This document shows positions 15,711-26,089 of a stretch of DNA of 43,827 nt, one piece after another. Location: the NCBI GenBank assembly GCA_016213135.1, contig JACRBQ010000088.1, positions 1 to 43,827 on the forward strand. Reading direction: 5' to 3'. The translations under genes were made by a program, and so were the position numbers. This stretch comes from Chloroflexota bacterium. Lineage in GTDB: Bacteria; Chloroflexota; Anaerolineae; Anaerolineales; VGOW01. The notes beneath the pieces were generated by a model that was not told the origin of the DNA, ran no database searches, and saw nothing but the letters and a program-made list of their open reading frames with translations. Within the stretch, counting starts at the first letter, position 1; each line of letters opens with the position of its first letter.

Positions 15711-17258
15711 TTAGCCCAGCGAGGCGAAGGCCTGCGGCACGGCAGCCAGCAGATCGCGCGCGATGAGGCTGATGGGCGTGCCCAGCGCGCGCGCGGCGAT
15801 CTCGGCGGCGCGGCCATGAATGAACGCCCCGGCCACTGCGGCTTCGTAAGGGGCCATGCCCTGCGCCAGCAGCCCGCCGATGAGTCCCGATAGCACATCG
15901 CCCGATCCGGCTTTGGCGAGCGCGGCGTTGGCAAACGGCTCCAGCGTTGTTCGGCCATCGGGCGCGGCAACCACGGTGAATGCCCCCTTGAGCACAACAA
16001 TGTGTCCCCACTGTGACGCAAAGCGTCGCGCTGTGGCGAGGCGATCCCCTTCAATATCCTGTTTGCTCAGGCCGGTGAGTGCGGCCATTTCGCCAATGTG
16101 CGGCGTGAGCACAGCGGGGCGCGGCAATAGATCGGGCCAGCCGTCCATCGCGGCCAACAGGCGCAAGCCGTCGGCGTCGGCCAGCACGCGTAGTTGCGCG
16201 GGCGGGGCAGGAGTAAATACGGCGCGCAGGAAGTTGGCGGTAGCCGGCTCGACGCCCAGCCCCGGCCCGATGATGAGGGCGTTGGCATTCTGCAGCGCGT
16301 GGCGCACGGCATCGGCGGCGCGCTCGCCGGAGAGCGGCAGCCACGTGGCCTCGACGAGTTGCGAGGCAAGGATGGGGTGAATGGACTCGGGCACGGCCAT
16401 GGTGACCAACCCGGCGCCGCTGCGGCAGGCGGCGGCCCCGGTGAGGTAGGCCGCCCCGGTGTAGTTCTGCGACCCGGCGACCACCAGCACCCGGCCAAAG
16501 GCGTATTTGTGAGCGTCCCGGCGGCGAGGGGGCAGGGCAATCGAGTCGGCTTGCGCCAACTCAAGTCGGATGTCGCTCAGTCCGGCCAGATCATCCGGCC
16601 AACCGATGGGGGCAACGATCAACTCGTTCACGAAGTCGGCGGCGGGAAACTTGTATTGCCCAACCTTGGCCGCGCCGAAGGTCACCGTGAGATCGGCGCG
16701 CAGGGTGGCGGGGTCGAGTTCGCCGGTGTCGCAGTTAAGGCCGGAGGGGCAATCGACGGCGACGACGAGCGGAGCGAGCGGAGGGCGTTGGCCCTCGCCG
16801 ACGCGGGCCGCGGCGTGGCGCAATATCTGCGCGGCCTCGGGCGGCAGCGGCAGGCGCGCGCCCGTGCCAAAGAGCGAATCAACGATGGCGGTGGCGCTGC
16901 CCAGCAAATGCTTGAGCACGCGCGATTGCCGATCGTTTTCGGCGTCCACGATGAAGGCCGACTGCTCGCGCAGGGCGGCGACTTTGGGATCGGACTCGTC
17001 GAGCGGTTTGAGGGCGTAAATTTTGATGGCCGCTCCGGCCTTGGCGAGATGGCGCGCAGCCACGAGGCCGTCGCCGCCGTTATTGCCGGGGCCGATGAGC
17101 AGCAGCGCAGTGGCGGCCGACGGCGTGACGCGGGCAAGGATGGCCTCGGCTACGGCTTTGCCGGCGCGCTCCATCATGGCGGCGTAACTCACCCCGGCGG
17201 CATCGGCAGCGGCTTCGAGGCGGCGCATTTCGGCGACGGTGACGATTTTGGTGTTCAT
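15711..17258 (-). CDS. nnr: Bifunctional NAD(P)H-hydrate epimerase / ADP-dependent NAD(P)H-hydrate dehydratase
   Basis: This 515-residue fusion repairs hydrated NADH and NADPH. The N-terminal epimerase half (about 1-215) has MRRLEAAAD, GPGNNGGDGLVAARHL and VDCPSGLN. The C-terminal dehydratase half (about 235-510), a ribokinase-like fold, has RVLVVAGSQNYTGAA, GPGLG, LTPHIGEMAAL, VVLKGAFTVV and the catalytic AGSGDVLSG. Start ATG 17258 lies directly downstream of the CTTCAAA word repeat. It is the last gene of a minus-strand run behind the epimerase gene, 28 nt away. Confidence 0.95.
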   Translation of the reverse strand: MNTKIVTVAEMRRLEAAADAAGVSYAAMMERAGKAVAEAILARVTPSAATALLLIGPGNNGGDGLVAARHLAKAGAAIKIYALKPLDESDPKVAALREQSAFIVDAENDRQSRVLKHLLGSATAIVDSLFGTGARLPLPPEAAQILRHAAARVGEGQRPPLAPLVVAVDCPSGLNCDTGELDPATLRADLTVTFGAAKVGQYKFPAADFVNELIVAPIGWPDDLAGLSDIRLELAQADSIALPPRRRDAHKYAFGRVLVVAGSQNYTGAAYLTGAAACRSGAGLVTMAVPESIHPILASQLVEATWLPLSGERAADAVRHALQNANALIIGPGLGVEPATANFLRAVFTPAPPAQLRVLADADGLRLLAAMDGWPDLLPRPAVLTPHIGEMAALTGLSKQDIEGDRLATARRFASQWGHIVVLKGAFTVVAAPDGRTTLEPFANAALAKAGSGDVLSGLIGGLLAQGMAPYEAAVAGAFIHGRAAEIAARALGTPISLIARDLLAAVPQAFASLG

Positions 17259-17284
17259 TTTGAAGTTTGAACTTTGAAGTTGGG
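17259..17284. repeat. Short word repeat H (TTTGAA/TTCAAA word)
   Basis: TTTTGAAGTTTGAACTTTG contains alternating direct and inverted copies of TTGAA between the epimerase stop and the nnr start. It is a minimal example of the word-repeat class and occupies the ribosome-binding region of nnr, which has no standard Shine-Dalgarno sequence. Confidence 0.6.
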
Positions 17285-17286
17285 AA

Positions 17287-18264
17287 TTATTTCTCCCATC
17301 CGGTCTTCCGATACCACTCCACGGTTTGCCGCGCGCCCTCGTCAAACGGGGTGGGGGCCAGGCCAAGCTCGGCGCGGGCTTTGGCCGAAGACACGTTCCA
17401 GTCGTAGAACACGTATTTGGCGAGGGTCGTCGGGTAATACGGTTCGCGCCCGGTGCGGTCGGCCAGTTTCGTCAGCACTTTTGCCAGCCCCAGCATGAGC
17501 GGCGCGGGGCAATTGAGCCGGAAGGCGCTGATGCCGGCGTGTTTGCTGATGATGCGGTTGGCTTCGCGATGAGTGATCGGGTCGCCGGAGATATTATACG
17601 TCTCGCCGGGGCGGCCCCGCTGCAGGGCGGCCACGATGGCACGGGCCACATCGGGCACAAACACCGGAAAGGTGAGCCGCCTGCCGTTGTGCACCTGAAT
17701 GCGCAGCCCGCGCAGCGGGTCCTCGAAGAACAGCCGGTTCCACGCGTAGCGGCCCCACGGGCCGTAGAACGCGCCGGGGCGCAGGATGATGACCGGGAAT
17801 TGCAGGGCGCGATTCGCCATGCGCATCAGATTCTCGGCGTCGTATTTGCTGCGCTGATAATAGTCGTCGGGCCGACAAGGATAGGCTTCGTCGATAATGA
17901 CGCCGGGGCGGGGGGTGCCGATCACGGCCACGGTGGACACATAAATAAAGCGCCCCACCTGATGTCGCAGGGCGGCTTCCATCATATTCACCGCGCCCCG
18001 GGCGTTCACGTTTTCAAACTGAGTCGGGTCGCCCCAAAAGCGGAACAGCCCGGCGGCGTGGACGACCGTCTCGCATCCGGCCATGGAGTCGCGCAGCGCC
18101 TCGGCGTTCAGCACGTCGCCGCGCGCCAGTTCAACGCCGTACGCTTCGAGGAACTCGGTGCGGCTGGTGGGGCGCACGAGGGCGCGCACGCTGTGGCCGG
18201 CCTTGACGAGCGCCGGGACAAGATGGTGACCGAGGAACCCGGTCGCCCCGGTGACGAAGATCAC
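17287..18264 (-). CDS. NAD-dependent epimerase/dehydratase (extended SDR)
   Basis: This 325-residue protein has the Rossmann motif VTGATGFLG at residues 4-12, HAAGLFRF, and the YQRSK segment (YxxxK catalytic pair) near residue 143. RPGAFYGPWGR and a C-terminal substrate domain follow, ending VEWYRKTGW. The start is GTG 18264, overlapping the AOR-family stop (GTGA); the longer frame to 18615 is a shadow inside the AOR gene. It resembles 3-beta-HSD/dihydroflavonol-4-reductase-like SDRs. Tight coupling to an aldehyde oxidoreductase suggests consecutive steps on a carbonyl compound, an inference only. Confidence 0.88.
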   Translation of the reverse strand: MIFVTGATGFLGHHLVPALVKAGHSVRALVRPTSRTEFLEAYGVELARGDVLNAEALRDSMAGCETVVHAAGLFRFWGDPTQFENVNARGAVNMMEAALRHQVGRFIYVSTVAVIGTPRPGVIIDEAYPCRPDDYYQRSKYDAENLMRMANRALQFPVIILRPGAFYGPWGRYAWNRLFFEDPLRGLRIQVHNGRRLTFPVFVPDVARAIVAALQRGRPGETYNISGDPITHREANRIISKHAGISAFRLNCPAPLMLGLAKVLTKLADRTGREPYYPTTLAKYVFYDWNVSSAKARAELGLAPTPFDEGARQTVEWYRKTGWEK

Positions 18265-20111
18265 GTCTCGGTTTCCCACAGGTCGGCGGCAACATCGGCC
18301 AGGCCCAGGCTGATCAGTGTGGCGCGGGTGGGCCTGCCGCTGGCCGCGTCCCATCCCTGCGCGGCGTAATAGTCGGCCAGCAGCGCCGGCAAGTCGGGCA
18401 CAACGCCCGCCGTGGCGCCATCGGGCAGCGGCGTGAGCAATGCTTTGGGCAGGGTATCGTTGGCGGCGGTGAGGCCCAGCCGGTTGTTGATGACCCGTTT
18501 GAGAGACCAGCCGCGTTGGCCGCAGCGCAAAAAGTCGTCGGCGGTGTAATCGAAGCCGGTGGCGGCGTTGGTGAGTTCGAGCGCAGTGCCGTAGGGCACG
18601 TTGGCGAAGATGCACAGCACCAAACTATTGTTCAGGGTGCGCCACCATTGATGCCGCGCCACCCCTTCGCCCTTGCCCGCGCTGCCGGCGCGGTCGAGCA
18701 TTTCCACGCCGATCTCCGGCACCGTGCCGCCGATCTCCACGAAAAAATAGTCGCTCTGGTTGTGGCATGCGCCCCGGGGCGAGGTGGCATATACCAGCGC
18801 CATGCCGGTGACCCCGCGCGGATCGTGGTAGGCCACTTCGAGGCCGTTGACTTGCACGGCCATTTCCTCCGCCCCAAACTGCCGCGCCAGCCCCCGCGCC
18901 CCCAGCGCCAGCCAGCGCCCAAAGCCCTCGCCGCTCACGGCCATGCGGATGAGGGCCTCGGCGGCGCGGGCATCGCCCCAGCGCAGTTCGAGGCCGCCCG
19001 TGTCGGCGGCAGAGATGAGGCCACGGTCGAACATCATGAACGCCAGGCCGATGATGTTGCTCATGCTGATCGTGTCCACGCCGAGCGAGTCGCACAATTG
19101 GCCCAGGTGGGTGATGGCGCCGAGATCGTCCACTTCCAGGTTGGGACCGAAGCCTACGATGGTTTCGTATTCCGGCCCTTTGCCCTCGGGCCGCTGATAC
19201 GGGCCGCCGGGGATGGTGACCTTGCGCCCGCAGGCAACGACGCAGGCATGGCAGGTGCTCACCCCGCTGAGGATGGTTTCGGCCATGCCCGCGCCCGACA
19301 CGCTGCTCACGGCCTCGAAGCCGCTGCGCGAAAAATAGCGCACCGGCATGGCGCCGATGACGTTGAAATATTCCGCACCGCCGGCCGAGCCGGTTTCGCG
19401 GAAGACGTGGGTCACATTGTCTTGCCGCAGTTCCACGTTGGCCCGCGACCGCGCCGGCTTGAACACGCCGGGGTTGGCAATGGGCGGCTGCGCCGAGCCG
19501 CGCACGGCGAAGGCTTTGAGATTCTTTGCGCCCATCACCGCGCCCATGCCGGTGCGCCCGGCCACGCGCCCGTGGTCGCCGAGGATGAGGGCATAGGGAA
19601 TGCGCCGCTCGCCCGCCGCGCCGATGCACGCCACACGGGCCAGCGGCTCAGACAGTTCGGCTTTGAGGCGCGCTTGTGTTTCGTAAGTGTCGGCTTTGCC
19701 CCACAGGTGTGAGGCGTCGCGCAGTTCGGCTTGCCCGTGGCGCAGCCACAGATACACCGGCGAGGCGGCCTGCCCGGTGAACAGCACGCCGTCGAATCCG
19801 GCGTAGCGAATCTCGGGACCCACAAAGCCGCCGCAGTTGCTCTCGGCCCACAGGCCGGTGGCCGGCGACAGGCCGCACACCACATAGCGGCCCACCGCCG
19901 GGCCGGAGGTGCCCGTGAGCGGCCCGGTGAGGAAGAGCAACGGGGCCGCAGGATCGAAAGCGTTGAGGCCGGGAACGAGGTGCGGGTACAGCAATCGCGC
20001 AGCCAGCGAGGCCCCACCCACATAGTCGCGCAACAGCGCTGGGTCGAGCGGCATCTCGCCGATGTGACCCGAGGACAGATCGACGGTGAGCAGGCGGGAG
20101 TGGGCGGTCAT
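18261..20111 (-). CDS. Aldehyde:ferredoxin oxidoreductase family (tungsten pterin) enzyme
   Basis: This 616-residue protein has full AOR length. The N-terminal domain has LTVDLSSG, DYVGGASLAARLLY and the pterin-binding region AVGRYVVCGLSPATGLWAES. The middle has GRTGMGAVMGAKNLKA, and the Fe4S4 ligands lie in CHACVVACGRKV plus the distal Cys in LCIFANVPYG. These enzymes oxidise aldehydes to acids with ferredoxin as acceptor, using a tungsten bis-pterin. The specific substrate is unknown, and some subfamilies (AOR, GOR, BamB-like) differ. No separate ferredoxin gene is adjacent. The gene lies between an SCP2 gene and an overlapping SDR gene in one minus-strand operon. Confidence 0.92.
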   Translation of the reverse strand: MTAHSRLLTVDLSSGHIGEMPLDPALLRDYVGGASLAARLLYPHLVPGLNAFDPAAPLLFLTGPLTGTSGPAVGRYVVCGLSPATGLWAESNCGGFVGPEIRYAGFDGVLFTGQAASPVYLWLRHGQAELRDASHLWGKADTYETQARLKAELSEPLARVACIGAAGERRIPYALILGDHGRVAGRTGMGAVMGAKNLKAFAVRGSAQPPIANPGVFKPARSRANVELRQDNVTHVFRETGSAGGAEYFNVIGAMPVRYFSRSGFEAVSSVSGAGMAETILSGVSTCHACVVACGRKVTIPGGPYQRPEGKGPEYETIVGFGPNLEVDDLGAITHLGQLCDSLGVDTISMSNIIGLAFMMFDRGLISAADTGGLELRWGDARAAEALIRMAVSGEGFGRWLALGARGLARQFGAEEMAVQVNGLEVAYHDPRGVTGMALVYATSPRGACHNQSDYFFVEIGGTVPEIGVEMLDRAGSAGKGEGVARHQWWRTLNNSLVLCIFANVPYGTALELTNAATGFDYTADDFLRCGQRGWSLKRVINNRLGLTAANDTLPKALLTPLPDGATAGVVPDLPALLADYYAAQGWDAASGRPTRATLISLGLADVAADLWETET

Positions 20112-20146
20112 GGTTGGGCGCGAGTCGTGATACGGAGCACCGTCCG

Positions 20147-20569
20147 CTACCCCTTAACCGCCGGAGGAAATTCCGTGTTCACCAGCGTGGTGCATTTGAC
20201 GAAGCGCAGCACGGTGGGCACGTTCTTCATCATCACCACCATGCTCCCGGTCACTTTTAGTTGGCGGGTCATCATGGCTTGCATGGCATCCAGCTTGCCC
20301 TGCACAATGCGGTTGAATACGGAATAGGGCGCGGCCAGCACGAAGGCGGCCTTTTTCTCAGCCGGGTCGGCCAGCGCGCGCGCTTCGCGGCATTTGCCGT
20401 GCCATAAATCCAAATACATGGCTTTGCTTTCCGCTTGTGCGCCTTCCGGCTCGAACAGAAACACAATGTCGCCCTCCCAGTGGACGGCAACACGGGCATA
20501 GTCGGCATCGGAATTGAGCACGGCCTGGAACGCTTTGGCCCAGGCGTCGCTGGGAAACGGAATGGGCAT
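20147..20569 (-). CDS. SCP2 sterol-transfer-like domain protein
   Basis: This 140-residue protein starts MPIPFPSDAWAKAFQAVLNSDADYARVAVHWEGDIVFLF and continues through a typical SCP2 alpha/beta pattern (GKLDAMQAMMTRQLKVTGSM, LRFV). SCP2-fold proteins bind hydrophobic ligands in a cavity. Placed 35 nt upstream of the AOR-family gene, it could present a lipid-like aldehyde or alkyl substrate, which is inference. Start ATG 20569 has GGAGAG upstream. Confidence 0.75.
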   Translation of the reverse strand: MPIPFPSDAWAKAFQAVLNSDADYARVAVHWEGDIVFLFEPEGAQAESKAMYLDLWHGKCREARALADPAEKKAAFVLAAPYSVFNRIVQGKLDAMQAMMTRQLKVTGSMVVMMKNVPTVLRFVKCTTLVNTEFPPAVKG

Positions 20570-20631
20570 CGGTCACTCTCCGGGGGCGGGATGCAGGGAT
20601 TATGCGGCAGAGGGGGCCGGGTGTCAACGGA

Positions 20632-20660
20632 TTGCCGCCTGACGAATTACGGCTTACAAT
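20632..20660 (+). promoter_or_regulatory. Promoter of the Ser/Thr kinase gene
   Basis: TTGCCG (20632-20637), a 17-nt spacer and TACAAT (20655-20660) form a standard sigma-70-type promoter. The likely start codon ATG 20668 lies 7 nt after the -10 box, so the transcript would be leaderless. An alternative ATG at 20659 overlaps the box itself and is unlikely to be used. Confidence 0.65.
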
Positions 20661-20667
20661 GCAATTG

Positions 20668-22404
<1,737 letters not shown>

Positions 22405-22407
22405 ACC

Positions 22408-23193
22408 TCACGCCGACGCACCCGAATAGCGCCGCAGGCCAAAGCGCCACCACCAGCGCGAGAAGACCAGCAACAACGCCGTGAGCGCCGCCGCGCCCAG
22501 CAGGGTTTGCGGGGTGAGCCGTTGCGTGAGCGCCTCCGCCGGCACGGTGACGGCAAAGGCAATGGGCACGAGGAAGGTCAGGCCCAGCCGCAGCCAGTCC
22601 GGGTAAATGCCCACCGGCCAGCGTCCGGCGGCGTACATGCTCTGGAAGATTTCGAGCATGTTCTCCACGCGCACCACCCAAAAGGCGCAGGTGGTCAGCA
22701 TCAGCCAGAAGCAATACACCATCAGCCCGCCGAGCAGCAGCGCGGTGGCAAAGCCCAGCCCCTCGGCCCAGCCGATGCTTTCTTTGAGTTGGGCCACGGC
22801 CACGATCAGAATGATCGCCCCCGTCGCCACGTCCACCAATTGCCAGATGCGCGTCTCGCGCACGCTGATCAGCAACTGCGAATCCTGCGGTTTGGTGAGG
22901 GCATAGTCCAGCGTGCCCTGCTGCACGTCGTTCATCAGCCGTTCCATGTTGGGCTGGATGAAGGTGCGGATGAAGCCGCCCACCAGAATGTGCACGCCCA
23001 TCACGACCAACAGTTCGGGTTGCCGCCAGCCGCCGAGCGTGGGCGTGAAGCTGAACACCAGCGCCAGCACAATCAGCCCGGTGCCCAGCGCCAGCAGTGA
23101 TTGAAATACCTGCACGAAAAAGTTGACGCGATACTGAAGCTCGTTGAGCACGCCCACGCGCAGGTACGTGCCCAGCAGTCGGAAGAAATTCAT
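22408..23193 (-). CDS. ABC-2 exporter permease, second subunit
   Basis: This 261-residue protein has six predicted membrane spans and fits the ABC-2 (DUF990-type) permease family, with the motif NELQYRVNFFVQVFQS at the N-terminus and QQGTLDYALTKPQD in the middle. Start ATG 23193 (MNFFRLL) has GAGGGG upstream and should overlap the stop of the first permease as ATGA. It works with the upstream permease and ATPase as one exporter. The longer frame to 23295 reads into permease 1 in another frame and is not supported. Confidence 0.85.
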   Translation of the reverse strand: MNFFRLLGTYLRVGVLNELQYRVNFFVQVFQSLLALGTGLIVLALVFSFTPTLGGWRQPELLVVMGVHILVGGFIRTFIQPNMERLMNDVQQGTLDYALTKPQDSQLLISVRETRIWQLVDVATGAIILIVAVAQLKESIGWAEGLGFATALLLGGLMVYCFWLMLTTCAFWVVRVENMLEIFQSMYAAGRWPVGIYPDWLRLGLTFLVPIAFAVTVPAEALTQRLTPQTLLGAAALTALLLVFSRWWWRFGLRRYSGASA

Positions 23194-24004
23194 AGTCCCC
23201 TCGCGCCCCCACGGCCGAGTATTTGCGCAGCGCCGCCGGCCACACCCACAGTATGAGCAATGTGCCCACGGCGAACCAGATGGCCTGCGCCCCAAAGCCC
23301 ATGAGCGTTTGCTGCGGGGTCAGCCGCCCCAGCAGCAATTCCAATTGAAAGCCAAAGGCCCAGCGAAACGGCAGATAGTTGGAAACCTGCTGCACCCAGT
23401 CGGGCATGAGCGACATGGGCACCAGCCGCCCGGACAGCAGAAGTTCCACCGTGAAGTACAACTCGAACACCGCGCTCACGCGGGTGACCCAGAACGTGAC
23501 CAGCCCCAGCGCCCACAGCAGCGTGAAGCGCATGATGAACGCGGTGACGAGGGCGACGAGAAAGCCCGCCACCATCCACGGCTGAGGGTTGAAGGTGGGG
23601 TGGAACGCCAGCGACAATAGCACGGCAATGGGCAGCCACATCGCAAAGGTGATCACCTTCATGCCCAAAAACCACGCCAGGTCGCGGTGAAACGGATGCA
23701 CGGGCCGCAGCAGTTCCGCCGAGAGCTGCCCCTCGCGGATGCGCTGCTCGAAGGCGTAAGGGGTGAGGGCGATGTTCATGTGCCGCACCAGCGTCCACGC
23801 GATGTAATAGGCGGCGAACTCGCCCGCCGTGTAGCCGCCCACCGAGCCGCCCTGGGCGCGGGCCACCGTCGTCCATACCACAAGGTAGATCACCGGCTCG
23901 GCTATCATGCCCACCAGCCACAGCAGTTGCGACACGCGGTATTGGAACTCGACGGCGATGGCCGTTTTGGTTTGCGTGGCGTAGATGTCCATCATCGCTT
24001 TCAT
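23190..24004 (-). CDS. ABC-2 exporter permease, first subunit, apparent frameshift at its 3' end
   Basis: From ATG 24004 the protein runs about 265 residues with six spans (VEFQYRVSQLLWLVGMI, ELLRPVHPFHRDLAWFLG) to WPAALRKYSAVGA, where this family normally ends. The literal frame has no stop there; it runs on for a further 267 codons to 22391, out of frame over the next permease. Adding one G to the G5 tract (23206-23210) or the G4 tract just after it restores a TGA that overlaps the next ATG. A sequencing or assembly indel, or a recent mutation, is likely. The start overlaps the ATPase stop (ATGA). Confidence 0.75.
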
Positions 24005-24990
24005 GCCGGTTTCTCCTGCGCGAACACGCGCTCAATCACGTCCTCGATGGGCGGGTCTTCCACCGTCAGGTCGGTCACGGACAGGTCGGCCAGCAGGCGG
24101 GCGGTCACGCGCGAGGTGTCAGCTTTGGGCACGCGCAGGATGATGCGATCGGCCTCGCGGGCGGCCACCTCGCCATAGGCGCTCAGGTCCACCGAGTTGT
24201 CGTCGAGGGTGATGGCAATGGTCTTGTGCGCCGAGAACGTTTCCACCAGCGCGCTCAGGTCGCCGTCGAACAAAATGCGCCCGTGGTGAATCACGATCAC
24301 CCGTTTGCACAGCGCCACCACGTCGGCCATGTAGTGGCTGGTGAGCAGCACGGTGGCCCCGTAGCGGCGGTTGTATTCGCCCACAAACGTGCGGATGCGC
24401 TTCTGCATGGTCACGTCGAGGCCGATCGTCGGCTCGTCGAGGAACAACACTTGCGGGCGGTGGAGCAGGGCGGCGGCGATCTCCACTTTCATGCGCTCGC
24501 CCAGCGACAGGTTGCGCACCGGCTTGTTGACCAGCTCCTTCATCTCCAGCAGTTCGATGAACTCATCGCGCGTGCGGCGGAAGTCGGCCTCGGGGATGCC
24601 GTACACGGCGCGGTTCAACTCGAACGAGTCCAGCGCGGGGATGTCCCACACCAGTTGATTGCGTTGGCCCATCACCAGCGTGATCTGCCGTAGAAACGTT
24701 TTCTCGCGCCTGGATGGCACATGGCCCAGCACCCGAACCTCGCCGCCGGTGGGATACAGCAGCCCGGCCAGCATTTTGAGCGTAGTGGTTTTGCCCGCGC
24801 CGTTAGGCCCCAGAAAGCCCACCACCTCGCCGGGGGCCACGTCCACCGTGATGGTGTCCACCGCCTTCACCTCACGTATTTTGCGGCGCACGAGGCTGCG
24901 CACGGCGGCCTTCAGCCCGGCCTCGCGCTCGGGCACGGAGTATATTTTACGGAGGTTGATAACTTGAATGGCAGGAGCAGTTGAAGACAC
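24001..24990 (-). CDS. ABC exporter ATP-binding protein
   Basis: This 329-residue ATPase has Walker A GPNGAGKTT, a Q-loop region, signature LSLGERMKVEIA, Walker B VLFLDEPTIGLD and the H-switch TSHYM. The C-terminal extension (about 230-329) ends with EDVIERVFAQ. The IREVKAVDTITV segment before Walker A and the extension match the NatA-like subgroup that partners with DUF990-type permeases; substrates in that group range from drugs to lipids and are not predictable here. GTG 24990 is preferred to GTG 24996 because AGAGG lies 5 nt upstream. First gene of a three-gene overlapping operon. Confidence 0.92.
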   Translation of the reverse strand: MSSTAPAIQVINLRKIYSVPEREAGLKAAVRSLVRRKIREVKAVDTITVDVAPGEVVGFLGPNGAGKTTTLKMLAGLLYPTGGEVRVLGHVPSRREKTFLRQITLVMGQRNQLVWDIPALDSFELNRAVYGIPEADFRRTRDEFIELLEMKELVNKPVRNLSLGERMKVEIAAALLHRPQVLFLDEPTIGLDVTMQKRIRTFVGEYNRRYGATVLLTSHYMADVVALCKRVIVIHHGRILFDGDLSALVETFSAHKTIAITLDDNSVDLSAYGEVAAREADRIILRVPKADTSRVTARLLADLSVTDLTVEDPPIEDVIERVFAQEKPA

Positions 24991-25020
24991 AATCACCTCT
25001 TCTCAATTCCAGGATACCGG

Positions 25021-25983
25021 TTATTCCTCGACATCCTCGGTCGGCAGTTCCGGCTCTTGCTTTGCCACCACATGCTTATCCCATAGCGTGCGGGCCAGCT
25101 GCCCGGCGTTGGCGCTGATGCCGTACTTGTCGAAGTATTCGCACAGCCGCGTCACGTCGCGGCGAAAGATGCCGAAGGCCGCCGGGTTGGTGAACGGGTC
25201 GATGGCCTGCGGGAAGTCGATGATGCAGATGTCGCCTTCCCAGTACAGCACGTTGTAAGCCGACAGATCGCCGTGCACCTTGCGGTGCGCCAGCATCAGT
25301 TCCACGTTGTGCAACAACCGGTCGAACAACGGGCGGGCGCGGCGGGGAGGCAGCGTCACATGGTTCAACGTGGGCGCGGGGGAGTCGCGGTCACCCAGGT
25401 AGGTCATCAGAATGGCATTTTCACCACGGGCAAAGATGCGCGGCACGTCGGCCCCGGCCTCGGCGAGGAGGCGCAGCGTGTTGCCTTCGTGAGCCAGCCA
25501 CGAAGTGTGCAGCAGTTCCTGGCCGAACGATGTTTTTTTGGCGGCGGCCACCAGCGCTTTGGGGTCGCGCACGGCCTTGCCTTCCGCGTCCAGTATTTCG
25601 CGCCCGCGCCGGTAGAGCGCGTCGTTGCGCAGGTTGCGGAACATGCGCGGGCGATAGACTTTGGCGGCCAGCAGTTCGGCCCCCAGCGCGGGGTGGGCGG
25701 CGCAGCAGTACACGTTGGCCTCTTTGCCGCCCTTCACCAGCCGCAACACGTCGGTGATCTGGTGATCGTCGTAAAACGGGCCGAGGTAGTTGACGATCCA
25801 TTCGTGCTCGTGGCGAGAGGCTGAGAACGTGGGATTGAATCCGTCGCCGGTGGGGGCCGCCTTATCGGCGAGCGAAGCCGCGATTTCCTCGCGGCGGCGC
25901 TTGGGTTTGTAGTTGGGTCTGAGTTTCTTGCGGCGCGGAGCGCCGGGGTCAAAAGTGTCTTCGTAATACGAAAAGTTGAGCAT
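25021..25983 (-). CDS. RIO-type Ser/Thr protein kinase
   Basis: This 320-residue protein has a basic N-terminus (PRRKKLRPNYKPKRRRE), a nucleotide-binding region with VLRLVKGGKEANVY (flexible loop) and AAKVYRP (Lys). The catalytic loop VHGDLSAYNVLYW and metal-binding IIDFPQAIDP follow, all RIO1-type signatures. RIO kinases mature ribosomal subunits in archaea and eukaryotes; bacterial members are little studied. Start ATG 25983 (MLNFSYYED) is chosen because it lies after the leader structure. The gene is preceded by a leader ORF, an intrinsic terminator and a sequestering arm, so expression is probably attenuated. Confidence 0.9.
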   Translation of the reverse strand: MLNFSYYEDTFDPGAPRRKKLRPNYKPKRRREEIAASLADKAAPTGDGFNPTFSASRHEHEWIVNYLGPFYDDHQITDVLRLVKGGKEANVYCCAAHPALGAELLAAKVYRPRMFRNLRNDALYRRGREILDAEGKAVRDPKALVAAAKKTSFGQELLHTSWLAHEGNTLRLLAEAGADVPRIFARGENAILMTYLGDRDSPAPTLNHVTLPPRRARPLFDRLLHNVELMLAHRKVHGDLSAYNVLYWEGDICIIDFPQAIDPFTNPAAFGIFRRDVTRLCEYFDKYGISANAGQLARTLWDKHVVAKQEPELPTEDVEE

Positions 25984-25987
25984 GGTA

Positions 25988-26085
25988 GAGAGCCTCACCA
26001 AAGGTCGGCTGCGGGCACAGCCGATTAAAAACAAACGGCCACAGGGCTGGGTGCGCCCGTGGCCGCGGATCGGTGAGGGACTCTC
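25988..26085 (-). promoter_or_regulatory. Attenuator-like leader structure of the RIO kinase gene
   Basis: On the minus strand, an arm (26085-26072, beginning 4 nt after the leader-ORF stop) can pair with 25999-25988, which holds the GGTGAGG Shine-Dalgarno of the kinase. Twelve base pairs form with one 2-nt bulge. Enclosed are the intrinsic terminator and a second perfect hairpin (CGGCTG 26006-26011 with CAGCCG 26018-26023). The geometry is that of a multibranched leader closing over the ribosome site. Confidence 0.6.
26027..26065 (-). terminator. Intrinsic terminator between leader ORF and RIO kinase gene
   Basis: CGGCCAC (26036-26042) pairs with GTGGCCG (26059-26065), and GGGC with GCCC inside. 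On the minus strand the stem is followed by TTTGTTTTT (26035-26027). It is oriented to stop transcripts heading into the RIO kinase gene. Confidence 0.75.
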
Positions 26086-26089
26086 GACC

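Noticed and set aside
17287-18615. Long frame for the epimerase extending to 18615
   Set aside because: The extension overlaps the AOR-family gene in another frame; the GTG at 18264 gives a Rossmann motif at the normal N-terminal position.
25984-25999. GGTGAGGCTCTC upstream of the RIO kinase resembles the 5' conserved box of the M-box magnesium riboswitch
   Set aside because: The remaining conserved core of that riboswitch is absent and coding sequence begins 16 nt later, so the similarity is probably chance.
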